Shown here in pieces: positions 50,867-59,569 of a DNA stretch of 64,000 nt (its first letter is position 1; each line of letters begins with the position of its first letter). The notes under the pieces were generated by a model. It had not been told where the DNA came from, searched no databases, and saw nothing but the letters and a program-made list of their open reading frames with translations. Position numbers and translations under genes: made by a program. Source of the stretch: VAZQ01 sp046733355 (GTDB lineage: Bacteria > Pseudomonadota > Alphaproteobacteria > Rhizobiales > Xanthobacteraceae); the NCBI GenBank assembly GCA_046733355.1, contig JBKPOZ010000022.1, positions 1-64,000 on the forward strand, in the 5' to 3' direction.

Positions 50867-53701
50867 ATGCTCACTCCGACCCCCGATCCCGCCCCCGCCC
50901 TGTTCGACCGTGCCGGAGTCGCGACCGACCTTTCAGCGCTCACGCAATCGCACGTCGGCAATGAGCGGGAGCTCAGATTGGCGATCTCGCGCCGGCTCAA
51001 GCAGGCGCTCATCGAGGGTCGCGCCGCGGCCGAGCGGCAGCTCATCAGGGATCGGCTCGGCCGGCGCTGCGCCGAGCGCCTGAGCGCAATGACCGACGAG
51101 ATCATTCTGTTGCTGTTCGACATCGCCACCAGGCAGCTCTATCCGGCGCAAAATCCTTCCGAGGCCGAGCGCATGGCGATCGTCGCCACGGGCGGCTACG
51201 GCCGCCAGGTGCTCGCCGCCGGCTCCGACATCGATCTGCTGTTTCTCCTTCCGTACAAACAGACCGCCTGGGGCGAACAGGTCGCGGAAGCCATCCTCTA
51301 TTGTCTGTGGGACATGGGTCTCAAGGTCGGCCATGCCACACGCTCGGTGTCCGACTGCATGCGCCAGGCAAGGACCGATATGACGGTGCGCACGGCGCTT
51401 CTCGAGGCGCGCTATCTGTTTGGCGACCGCAAGCTCTATGACGAGCTGCTTGGACGGTTCGACAAAGAAATCGTGCAGGGCACGGCGCCGGAATTCGTCG
51501 CCGCAAAACTTGCCGAACGCGAGGAGCGCCACCGCCGCGGCGGACAATCGCGCTACCTTGTCGAGCCGAACGTGAAAGAGGGCAAGGGCGGCCTGCGCGA
51601 CCTGCATACGCTCTATTGGATAGCGAAATACGTCTACCGCATCCGCGATCGCACCCAGCTCATCGAGCTCGGGGTGTTCGAGCCGCGCGAATACAGCCGC
51701 TTCAAACGCTGTGGCGAGTTCTTATGGGCGGTACGCTCGCACCTGCATTTCATTGCCGGCCGGGCGGAAGAGCGCCTCTCCTTCGATGTGCAGCGGGAGA
51801 TCGCGCTGCGTCTCGGCTACACGCAGCACCCGGGCATGCGCGATGTGGAACGCTTCATGAAGCATTATTTCCTCGTCGCCAAGGACGTTGGCGATCTCAC
51901 CGCCGTGCTCTGCGCCAAGCTCGAGGACGCGCAAGCCAAACCGATGCCGGTGCTCAGCCGCATGATGGCCCGCCTGCGCCCGCGGCCACGCCGCGCTCTG
52001 GCCGAGAGCCCCGACTTTGTCGTCGACTACAATCGATTGACCGTTGCCGACAAAAACCTGTTCCAGCACGATCCGGTCAACCTCATCCGCATCTTCCATC
52101 TCGCGCAGAAATACAATCTGGTGCTGCATCCCGACGCGATGCATCTCGTCACCCGCTCGCTCAAGCTCGTCGACCAGAAGCTGCGCGAGGGCGCGGAAGC
52201 GAACCGCCTGTTTCTGGAGATCCTGACGGCGAAGAACGCCACCGAGATCATCCTGCGCCGGATGAACGAGCTCGGTGTGCTCGGGCGTTTCATACCGGCG
52301 TTCGGGCGTATCGTGGCAATGATGCAGTTCAACATGTATCACCACTACACCGTCGACGAGCATCTGGTGCGGTGCATCGGCGTGCTCACGGACATCGAGG
52401 AGGGCCGCAGCGAGGACACAAGATTCGCCAACGAGCTGATGCGCACGATTCAGCCGGGCCACCGCAAGCTGCTTTATCTCGCTCTGTTCCTGCACGATGT
52501 CGCCAAGGGCCGCGTTGAGGACCATTCCATCGCGGGCGCGCGGGTCGCCCGCAGTCTGGCTCCGCGCCTGGGCTTTACCGCAGCCGAGACCGAAACGGTC
52601 GCCTGGCTGATCGAGGTGCATCTGCTCATGTCGACGCTCGCGCAATCGCGCGATCTCTCCGACCGCGTTACCATCGAGAATTTCAGCGCAGTGATGCAGT
52701 CGGTCGAGCGCATGAAGCTGCTCGCCATTCTCACCTGCGCCGACATCAAGGCGGTCGGTCCGGGCGTCTGGAACAGCTGGAAGGCGCAGCTCATTCGCAC
52801 GCTCTATTACGAGACCGAGCCGGTGCTGACCGGCGGGTTCTCCGAGGTCGATCGGGCGCGCCGCGTCGCGCTCGCGCAGGATGAGTTGCGCGCCGAGCTC
52901 TCGGACTGGAGCAAGGAGGAAATCGGCGCGTACATCGCCCTGCACTATCCGGCCTACTGGCTCAAGGTCGACGTTGCGCGAAAGGTCGCGCATGCCCGAT
53001 TCCTGCACGCAGCGGCCAAAGAGGGGAAGGCGCTCGCCACCACCCTCGCCTTTCCGGCTGCGCGCGGCGTCACCGAGCTCACCGTGCTCGCGCCGGATCA
53101 TCCATGGCTGCTCTCGACCATTGCGGGCGCCTGCGCCGCGGCCGGCGCCAACATCGTTGATGCTCAGATCTACACCACCACCGATGGGCGCGCGCTCGAC
53201 ACCATTGCGGTGACGCGGGAGTTCGAGCTCGACGAGGACGAGGCGCGCCGCGCCCGGCGCATCACCGCCACGATCGAGAAGGCGTTGCGCGGCGATGTGC
53301 GGCTACCGGAAGTGGTGGCCAAGCGCGCGGCCAGCAAAGGCGGCCAGCGTCCGTTTGTGCTCGAGCCCGAGGTGACGATCAACAACAACTGGTCGAGCCG
53401 CTATACCATGGTGGAGGTGACCGGGCTTGATCGGCTCGGCCTCCTGTTCGAGCTCACCGCGGCGCTCTCCAAGCTCAACCTCAACATTGCCTCGGCGCAC
53501 GTGGCTACCTTCGGCGAACGCGTGGTCGACGTTTTCTATGTCACCGATTTGTTTGGCGCGAAGGTCACTTCCGCGACCCGGCAGGCGGCAATCAAGCGTG
53601 CCCTCATCTCGCTCTTTGCCGCCAAGCCCGGCGCCGAGCAGCGCCTCCAGCCCGCGACCGCGGCCGTAGCCGGGATGAGCGCAAGCGACGTCCGGGATTG
53701 A
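50867..53701 (+). CDS. glnD: Bifunctional PII uridylyltransferase/uridylyl-removing enzyme
   Basis: A 944-residue sensor of glutamine that uridylylates and deuridylylates PII. The nucleotidyltransferase motif is GGYGR at 109-113 and GSDIDLLF at 119-126, with Asp121 and Asp123 as metal ligands. The HD domain has FLHDVAKGR and EDHSIAGARVA near 540-560, and two ACT domains follow from about 730 (TVLAPDHPWLLSTIAGACAA and VTGLDRLGLLFELTAALSKL). All four parts are intact. It is divergent from the SsuA-like gene. Confidence 0.96.
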   Translation: MLTPTPDPAPALFDRAGVATDLSALTQSHVGNERELRLAISRRLKQALIEGRAAAERQLIRDRLGRRCAERLSAMTDEIILLLFDIATRQLYPAQNPSEAERMAIVATGGYGRQVLAAGSDIDLLFLLPYKQTAWGEQVAEAILYCLWDMGLKVGHATRSVSDCMRQARTDMTVRTALLEARYLFGDRKLYDELLGRFDKEIVQGTAPEFVAAKLAEREERHRRGGQSRYLVEPNVKEGKGGLRDLHTLYWIAKYVYRIRDRTQLIELGVFEPREYSRFKRCGEFLWAVRSHLHFIAGRAEERLSFDVQREIALRLGYTQHPGMRDVERFMKHYFLVAKDVGDLTAVLCAKLEDAQAKPMPVLSRMMARLRPRPRRALAESPDFVVDYNRLTVADKNLFQHDPVNLIRIFHLAQKYNLVLHPDAMHLVTRSLKLVDQKLREGAEANRLFLEILTAKNATEIILRRMNELGVLGRFIPAFGRIVAMMQFNMYHHYTVDEHLVRCIGVLTDIEEGRSEDTRFANELMRTIQPGHRKLLYLALFLHDVAKGRVEDHSIAGARVARSLAPRLGFTAAETETVAWLIEVHLLMSTLAQSRDLSDRVTIENFSAVMQSVERMKLLAILTCADIKAVGPGVWNSWKAQLIRTLYYETEPVLTGGFSEVDRARRVALAQDELRAELSDWSKEEIGAYIALHYPAYWLKVDVARKVAHARFLHAAAKEGKALATTLAFPAARGVTELTVLAPDHPWLLSTIAGACAAAGANIVDAQIYTTTDGRALDTIAVTREFELDEDEARRARRITATIEKALRGDVRLPEVVAKRAASKGGQRPFVLEPEVTINNNWSSRYTMVEVTGLDRLGLLFELTAALSKLNLNIASAHVATFGERVVDVFYVTDLFGAKVTSATRQAAIKRALISLFAAKPGAEQRLQPATAAVAGMSASDVRD

Positions 53702-53803
53702 GCTTCCCGCATATCGCTTCGCTCATCGCGCTACAATTGTCGCGGTAACTCCGCCTTAAAGCCGCCTGCCTAGGCTCGGCCGACGGTTGGGCGGGTGGAC
53801 GAG

Positions 53804-55840
53804 ATGGGGGCAACAAAGAAAGGGCGCGCGCCTGAGGGCACGGGCGATGCGCCGACACCTGCGCGAACCGATCCGGCAACGGCGGGCAACCGAAAACGCA
53901 GGCGCAAGCCCCGCACTCGATCGGCGCTTAGCCGCCTCGTCTACGGGACGTTCGTGCTCGCGCTGTGGCTGGGGATCGCAGCCATGGCAACACTCGCGTT
54001 TGTGCTGTCAACGCTTCCGCCGATCCAATCGCTGGAAATTCCCAAGCGGCCTCCAACCATCGAGATCGTCGCGCTCGATGGCCGACCGCTCGCGAGCCGG
54101 GGGGAGATGAGCGGCACCGACGTGCCGCTCAGGGAGCTTCCCGCCTTCGTGCCCAAGGCATTCGTCGCCATCGAGGACCGTCGTTTCTTCAGCCATTTCG
54201 GCATCGATCCGGTCGGCCTCATGCGCGCGGCGTTTGCCAATGTCTTGCGGCGCGGCATCGCCCAGGGCGGATCGACGATTACCCAGCAGCTGGCAAAGAA
54301 TCTGTTCCTCACCCACGAGCGCACGGTGTGGCGCAAGCTGCAGGAAGTCGTGCTGGCGCTTTGGCTCGAGCGCAAGTTCGGCAAGAAAGAGATACTCGAG
54401 CTCTACCTCAATCGCGTGTATTTCGGCGCGGGCGCCTACGGCATCGAGGCGGCGGCGCAACGCTATTTTGCCAAGAGCGCGCGCGAGCTGAAAGTTGCGG
54501 AAGCTGCGCTGCTCGCCGGTCTCGTGCGCTCGCCCTCACGGCTTGCGCCCACGCGCAATCCCTTCCGCGCCGAAAGCCGCGCGCAGATGGTACTCGCCAA
54601 CATGAGTGAGCTTGGCTTGATCAGCGAAGCCGCGGCAAAGAATGCGCTCGTCGCGCCTGCGCGCGTCGTGGTGCGGCCGGGCGCCGCGTCCATCAACTAT
54701 GTCGCCGACTGGATCATGGACGTGCTCGACGACCTCGTCGGACGCGTGGAGCAGGACCTCGTTGTGGAAACGTCCATTGATCCCGCGCTGCAGGGCGCCT
54801 GCGAGCAGGCGCTCGTCGACGAACTGACGACGAAAGGCGCGAAGTTCGAAGTCTCGCAAGGCGCGATCGTCGCCATGACCCCCGAGGGTGCTGTGCGCGC
54901 GCTCATCGGCGGCCGAAATTACTCCGAAAGCCAGTTTAACCGGGCCGTTGCGGCGCGGCGCCAGCCCGGCTCCGCATTCAAACCTTTCGTTTATCTCACG
55001 GCCGTCGAGCGCGGGCTCACTCCCGACACGGTGCGCGAGGACAAGCCGATTGCGGTGAAAGGCTGGAAGCCGGAAAACTATCACCACGAATATCACGGCC
55101 CGGTGACGCTGACGCAGGCGCTCGCGCTGTCCCTCAATACGGTTGCGGTGCGCCTTGTGCTGGAGTTCGGTCCCACTGCCGTGGCAAGGACCGCATACCG
55201 GCTCGGCATCGCCTCGAAGCTCGATGCCAATCCTTCGCTTGCGCTGGGCACCTCGGAAGTCTCGCTCCTCGAGCTCGTCTCTGCCTACGCGCCGTTTGCC
55301 AACGGCGGCAATGCGGTCGAGCCGCATGTGGTCGAGCGCGTGCGCACGCGCGGCGGCCAAATCCTGTTCACGCGCGCACCGCCTGCCTGGGGCAGCATCA
55401 TTGAGCCGCGCTATGTGGGCATGATGAATGCGATGATGCGTGAAACGCTCACGATCGGCACCGCGCGAACGGCCCAGCTGCCGGGGTGGATGGCTGCCGG
55501 CAAGACCGGAACCAGCCAGGATTTCCGCGACGCCTGGTTCATCGGCTACACCGGCCGGCTTGTCACGGGCGTGTGGCTTGGCAATGACGACTCCTCCCCC
55601 ATGCGCAAGACGACCGGAGGAAGCCTGCCGGTCGAGATCTGGAATCGGGTGATGAAGGTGGGCCATCGTGGCGTCGCGGTAGTCGGCTTGCCGGGGCTGA
55701 GTATGAGCGCTTCCTCCGCCGTGGCTTCAGCGGGGACAGCTTCTCCCTCCTCCGTTGCGGGCGGCCCGAGGCCGCAACCCATCGATCGCGGCGTTGACGG
55801 CTGGTTTCTGGAAAGGCTGTTCGGATCCAGGACTCGGTGA
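53804..55840 (+). CDS. Class A penicillin-binding protein (PBP1A-type)
   Basis: A 678-residue peptidoglycan synthase with a short basic cytoplasmic start (KRRRKPR), one transmembrane helix at about 47-70, a glycosyltransferase domain and a transpeptidase domain. The GT domain has EDRRFFSHFGID with catalytic Glu124 and QGGSTITQQLAKN near 154-166. The transpeptidase has SxxK at 390-393 (SAFK), SLN at 443-445 and KTGT at 567-570. ATG 53804 is preferred to GTG 53795. The C-terminal tail is Ser/Ala/Pro-rich. It lies 102 bases after glnD. Confidence 0.93.
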   Translation: MGATKKGRAPEGTGDAPTPARTDPATAGNRKRRRKPRTRSALSRLVYGTFVLALWLGIAAMATLAFVLSTLPPIQSLEIPKRPPTIEIVALDGRPLASRGEMSGTDVPLRELPAFVPKAFVAIEDRRFFSHFGIDPVGLMRAAFANVLRRGIAQGGSTITQQLAKNLFLTHERTVWRKLQEVVLALWLERKFGKKEILELYLNRVYFGAGAYGIEAAAQRYFAKSARELKVAEAALLAGLVRSPSRLAPTRNPFRAESRAQMVLANMSELGLISEAAAKNALVAPARVVVRPGAASINYVADWIMDVLDDLVGRVEQDLVVETSIDPALQGACEQALVDELTTKGAKFEVSQGAIVAMTPEGAVRALIGGRNYSESQFNRAVAARRQPGSAFKPFVYLTAVERGLTPDTVREDKPIAVKGWKPENYHHEYHGPVTLTQALALSLNTVAVRLVLEFGPTAVARTAYRLGIASKLDANPSLALGTSEVSLLELVSAYAPFANGGNAVEPHVVERVRTRGGQILFTRAPPAWGSIIEPRYVGMMNAMMRETLTIGTARTAQLPGWMAAGKTGTSQDFRDAWFIGYTGRLVTGVWLGNDDSSPMRKTTGGSLPVEIWNRVMKVGHRGVAVVGLPGLSMSASSAVASAGTASPSSVAGGPRPQPIDRGVDGWFLERLFGSRTR

Positions 55841-55841
55841 C

Positions 55842-55932
55842 GTAGGATGGGTTAGGCGCGCAGCGCCGTAACCCATCAATTACCGCGTCGCCGTGCACCG
55901 GATGGGTTTCGCTTTCGCTCAACCCATCCTAC
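55842..55932. repeat. Palindromic intergenic repeat, copy 2 of the mutS-end type
   Basis: Outer arms GTAGGATGGGTT (55842-55853) and AACCCATCCTAC (55921-55932) pair perfectly; inner hairpins GGGTTAGGCGC..GCGCCGTAACCC and GGGTTTCGC..GCTCAACCC occur. It shares the GGGTTTCGC..GCTCAACCCATCCTAC arm with the element at 47110-47193. It fills the gap between the penicillin-binding protein stop and the Lrp-type gene start. Confidence 0.75.
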
Positions 55933-55940
55933 AGACTGAT

Positions 55941-56438
55941 ATGGCCGCCAACCGCACCCCCACATTGGATCGCCTCGACGTGAAAATTCTCGCGGCGCTC
56001 CAGCGCAGCGGCCGTGCGACTTTTGCCGAACTCGGCGGGCGGGTGGGCCTCTCTCCCCGTGCCACCCTCGAGCGTGTTCGACGCCTGGAGGCCGCCGGCA
56101 TCATCAACGGTTATCAGGCCGTGATCGAGCTTCGGCGCATTGCGCGCACCGTCACCGTGTTTGGCGAGATCTTTTTGGAGAAGCATGCCAACCGCGGCCG
56201 CTTCGAAAAGCGTCTGGCTTCGCTGGATGCAGTGACCGAATGCTGGGAAGTGAGTGGCGCAGTCGATTACGTCGCCCGTTTCGTGTGCGCCGATCTCGCC
56301 GCCTATGAAGAGCTCACCAGCGCGCTGATCGACGACGCGCAACTTGGCGTGGCGCGTATTGTGAGCCATGTGACCCTGCGCCCGGTTTGCCGCTTTGCGG
56401 GCTACCCTGAGTCCCTGCTGGCCGGGAAGCTCGATTAA
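55941..56438 (+). CDS. Lrp/AsnC family transcriptional regulator
   Basis: A 165-residue DNA-binding regulator. The N-terminal winged helix (LDRLDVKILAALQRSGRATFAELGGRVGLSPRATLERVRRLEAAGII) and the C-terminal RAM/Lrp ligand-binding domain (VTVFGEIFLE, VTECWEVSGAVDYVARFVC) are complete. ATG 55941 directly follows the palindrome. Given the ornithine aminotransferase and guanidino hydrolase genes that follow on the same strand, a role as sensor of arginine or ornithine is inferred. Confidence 0.88.
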   Translation: MAANRTPTLDRLDVKILAALQRSGRATFAELGGRVGLSPRATLERVRRLEAAGIINGYQAVIELRRIARTVTVFGEIFLEKHANRGRFEKRLASLDAVTECWEVSGAVDYVARFVCADLAAYEELTSALIDDAQLGVARIVSHVTLRPVCRFAGYPESLLAGKLD

Positions 56439-56648
56439 TCCCCGCATTCCCTCCGGGTAGGGGTTGGACCCCCGTTGACTGCTGCGCCGCAATAGCTATG
56501 CTGCGTTGCCGCATCGAAGGAGTGCAGTGCACAATTTCCGATGCGAGCGCGTGAGTACGCTGGCGTACGGCCCTTCATAATGTCGGCCACATCACGGAGC
56601 ACCTTCGGCATGTCCATTCGCAGCCGGTTCTTCTCGTGGAGGCTGAAC

Positions 56649-56954
56649 ATGCACGGATTTGGCAGCGGCTCGTTTGATCCAAAGACGCTTGCGGCCCTTG
56701 AAGCGGCATTTGACGAGACCTGGCTGACGCTCAAGTTGAACGGCAATCGCAAGGTGCGCGCCGACGAGCTCGCGCGCTGCATTCTGCGTCTTGCCACTGA
56801 AGGCGAGCGCGATCCCGTTCGCTTGCAGGACCGCGCCCTCAGCGCGCTCGTGCCCGCCCTCGCGTGGCGCGATGCAAATCCCGGGCTTTTGTCGCTGTCG
56901 ATGAGCGCGGGGCTCGCGGAGCCGGAGCAGGACGTTTTCCAACCCGCCCGTTAG
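56649..56954 (+). CDS. Conserved hypothetical protein (rhizobial small helical family)
   Basis: A 101-residue helical protein opening MHGFGSGSFDPKTLAALEAAFDETW and continuing with ELARCILRLATEGERDP. Small proteins of this kind, with SFDPxTLxxLxxAFDxxW, are widespread in Bradyrhizobium and relatives; I know no function. In-frame upstream ATGs at 56541 and 56610 would add up to 36 residues that do not look family-like. It lies between the Lrp-type regulator and rocD. Confidence 0.65.
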   Translation: MHGFGSGSFDPKTLAALEAAFDETWLTLKLNGNRKVRADELARCILRLATEGERDPVRLQDRALSALVPALAWRDANPGLLSLSMSAGLAEPEQDVFQPAR

Positions 56955-57099
56955 CTGATCTGCAGCCCCGCTGCGCTGTCGCCATTTCCGCTGCATCTCA
57001 CCCGATCGACCGCCGAATTGGTCGCGCACCCCGCGCGTTTCAACCGCGGGTGTCGTGCGGATCTCCTAAATGCAAGACGCGGTATCGCGGAGATGTGTC

Positions 57100-58326
57100 A
57101 TGAACACGAGCAAGAGCATCGAGCTGGAGAACAGGGTCAGCGCACACAATTACGCGCCGCTGCCGGTCGTGCTCACGCGCGGCCGCGGCGCCCACGTCTG
57201 GGACACGGCCGGCCATCGCTACGTCGACATGATGAGCGCCTATTCGGCCGCGAGCCACGGCCACGCTCACCCGCGCATCCTTGCAGCACTCAATGCGCAG
57301 GCGCAGCGCATCGCGGTGCCTTCGCGCGCCTTCTACAACGAGCGTCTTGCACCGTTCCTTGCCGAGCTTTGCGCGCTTACCGGATCGGATGCAGCGCTGC
57401 CCATGAACACCGGCGCCGAGGCGGTCGAGACCGCGATCAAGGCAGCGCGCCGCTGGGGTTATCGGGTCAAGGGAATTGCAGCTGATCGAGCCGAGATTCT
57501 TGTTGCGGCTGGGAATTTCCACGGCCGCACCACGACAGTGATTTCATTCTCGAGCGAGCCCGACTACCGCGAGGGCTTCGGCCCGTTCACTCCCGGCTTT
57601 CGCGCGCTGACTTTCGGCGATGTCGCAGCGTTTGAGCGCGCGATCACGCCGAATACGGCGGCTATCCTGGTCGAGCCTGTTCAGGGCGAGGCAGGCATCA
57701 TCGTGCCGCCTATGGGTTGGCTCGCCGGGCTGCGCCGCCTCTGCGAAGCGCACCGCGTGCTGCTGATTCTCGACGAAGTGCAGTCCGGGCTCGGCCGCAC
57801 GGGCGCGTGGTTTGCCTACCAGCATGAAGCCATTCGTCCCGACGGTGTCATTCTCGGCAAGGCACTGGGCGGCGGCGTGCTCCCCGTCTCCGCTTTTGTC
57901 GCGCGACGCGAAGTCATGGATGTGTTCACGCCGGGATCGCACGGCTCGACGTTTGGGGGCAATCCGCTTGCGGCTGCGGTCGGACTCGAAGCCCTGCACG
58001 TCATTCGCGATGAAGGTCTGGTGGAGCGAAGCCGCAGCCTGGGCGAGCACATGCTTCGCCGCCTCTCGGCCTGCGCAAGCCCAATGCTCAAAGAGGTGCG
58101 CGGGCGTGGGCTCTGGGCCGGCGCAGAAATCGATGCGGAGCGCGCGAGCGCGCGCGAAGTGTGCGAGCGGCTTCTCGAAAAAGGCGTGCTCTCCAAGGAG
58201 ACGCATCACACGGTTGTGCGCCTCGCCCCGCCACTGGTGATCGAGCGTGATACGCTCGACTGGGCACTCGACCGATTCGAGGAGGTGCTCGCCGACATCG
58301 ACGGCGGGCGCCGGAAGGCGGCCTGA
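57100..58326 (+). CDS. rocD: Ornithine aminotransferase (ornithine-oxo-acid transaminase)
   Basis: A 408-residue class III PLP aminotransferase converting ornithine and 2-oxoglutarate to glutamate semialdehyde. The N-terminus ENRVSAHNYAPLPVVLTRGRGAHVWD and MMSAYSAASHGHAHPRIL are typical of ornithine aminotransferases; LILDEVQSGLGRTG gives the PLP-stacking and phosphate residues, and Lys254 in ILGKALGGG binds PLP. GGAG lies upstream of ATG 57100; the frame extends to 57070. It is followed 23 bases later by a guanidino hydrolase, which could supply ornithine. Confidence 0.92.
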   Translation: MNTSKSIELENRVSAHNYAPLPVVLTRGRGAHVWDTAGHRYVDMMSAYSAASHGHAHPRILAALNAQAQRIAVPSRAFYNERLAPFLAELCALTGSDAALPMNTGAEAVETAIKAARRWGYRVKGIAADRAEILVAAGNFHGRTTTVISFSSEPDYREGFGPFTPGFRALTFGDVAAFERAITPNTAAILVEPVQGEAGIIVPPMGWLAGLRRLCEAHRVLLILDEVQSGLGRTGAWFAYQHEAIRPDGVILGKALGGGVLPVSAFVARREVMDVFTPGSHGSTFGGNPLAAAVGLEALHVIRDEGLVERSRSLGEHMLRRLSACASPMLKEVRGRGLWAGAEIDAERASAREVCERLLEKGVLSKETHHTVVRLAPPLVIERDTLDWALDRFEEVLADIDGGRRKAA

Positions 58327-58349
58327 GGCGCCCGGATTGGGGGACCAAC

Positions 58350-59243
58350 ATGGAGCGTGTGATTCGACCTCGGTTCCTGATGTGCCGCCCGGAGCACTAC
58401 ACGGTCAGCTACGCCATCAATCCGTGGATGGATCCCGCGCGGTGGGCGCGGGATGCGCGCGCGCACAGGGCCGCCGTGCACGAGTGGGACGCGCTGTACC
58501 ACAAATTGATCGAGCTCGGTGCGGCCGTTGAGCTCGTGCCCCCTGCACAGGGCGTGCCCGATCTCGTGTTCACCGCCAATGCGGCGGTCGTGCTCGACCG
58601 CCGCGCGCTGCTCGCAAGGTTTCGCCACGAGGAGCGCCGGCGCGAAGAGCCGCATTTCGAAGCCGCCTTTCGCGTGCTGCAGGCGCGCGGCGTGGTTGAC
58701 GATGTACAAAAATTGCCCCCCGGAGTCGTGCTGGAAGGCGCAGGCGACTGCGTCTTTGACGCCGGGCGCGACCTGTTCTGGATGGGATATGGGCCGCGCT
58801 CGGATCTTGCTGCGGCCGGTCCTGTAGCGGAGATGTTCTCGCGCGAGATCGTCGCACTGGAGCTCGCCGATGCGCGCTTCTATCACATGGATACCGCGCT
58901 CTGTCCGCTGCCCGGGGGCGAGGTGATGTATCTCCCTGAGGCGTTCACCGCCGAGGGGCTGCGTGTCATTCGTGCCCGCGTCAAGCCAAACGATCGAATC
59001 GAGATCGGCATCGAAGACGGCGTTGAGCTCGCCGCCAATGCGGTCTGCGTCGGGCGCACCATCGTCATGTCAGCGGCGAGCGAGGCGCTGCGTGCTCGCC
59101 TGCGCCGACGCGGCTATGAGGTTGCCGTCATACCGCTCGGGTCTTTTCTCAGGAGCGGCGGCTCGGCCTTCTGCCTCACGCTGCAGCTCGACCGCAGCTC
59201 GGTTCAGGCGCTCGCAACGAGCCCGCGGCGGGCAGTCGCCTGA
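58350..59243 (+). CDS. Guanidino-group-modifying enzyme (DDAH/arginine dihydrolase family)
   Basis: A 297-residue pentein-fold hydrolase. The substrate-guanidine Asp is in VPDLVFTAN at 69-77, EGAGDC at 129-134 is the second acidic motif, His179 (FYHMDTALCPLPGG) is the general base and Cys275 (SGGSAFCLTLQL) the nucleophile. Members hydrolyse methylarginine to citrulline, or arginine directly to ornithine. The rocD neighbour makes an arginine- or citrulline-to-ornithine route attractive, but the sequence does not settle the substrate. RBS GGGGGA precedes ATG 58350. Confidence 0.85.
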   Translation: MERVIRPRFLMCRPEHYTVSYAINPWMDPARWARDARAHRAAVHEWDALYHKLIELGAAVELVPPAQGVPDLVFTANAAVVLDRRALLARFRHEERRREEPHFEAAFRVLQARGVVDDVQKLPPGVVLEGAGDCVFDAGRDLFWMGYGPRSDLAAAGPVAEMFSREIVALELADARFYHMDTALCPLPGGEVMYLPEAFTAEGLRVIRARVKPNDRIEIGIEDGVELAANAVCVGRTIVMSAASEALRARLRRRGYEVAVIPLGSFLRSGGSAFCLTLQLDRSSVQALATSPRRAVA

Positions 59244-59300
59244 CGATCATGCGGTCACGGCCGGGTCTGTCTCCATAGGCGCTACTAAGTTAACGGCGTT

Positions 59301-59439
59301 TCCCGGGCGCAGCGCAGCGTGAAGCTTGGCTTCACGGTGCGCTGCAGACCCGGGATCGTTCCAATTCGGAGTTTGGAACGGTCCCGGCCCAGCGGTGCAC
59401 CGCCTCTGCAAGTGCTTCGCGCTGCACCGCAGCCGGGAC
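59301..59439. repeat. Two adjacent long palindromes in a 326-base gene-free gap
   Basis: The first pairs TCCCGGG (59301-59307) with CCCGGGA (59349-59355), continuing inward through GTGAAGC/GCTTCAC. The second pairs GTCCCGGC (59381-59388) with GCCGGGAC (59432-59439), with CAGCGGTGCA/TGCACCGC pairing inside. A small hairpin CGTTCCAA/TTGGAACG (59357-59380) lies between. I see nothing else of note in 59244-59569 except the RBS GAGGAGG before the next gene. Confidence 0.65.
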
Positions 59440-59569
59440 ATAGGAACATCGCTGACAATCCGCCGCCTTTCCTTTAAGCTCGCGCGCATGCGGGTGTGAA
59501 GCCGAGGCGCAGTTTGCGGCTTGCGAACAAGCGGCGGCACCCGGAGCGGAAACCAGAGGAGGAAACATC

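Noticed and set aside
59244..59569. A tRNA or small RNA gene in the largest gap
   Set aside because: The structure seen is two long symmetrical palindromes and a short hairpin, with no cloverleaf or T-loop sequence.
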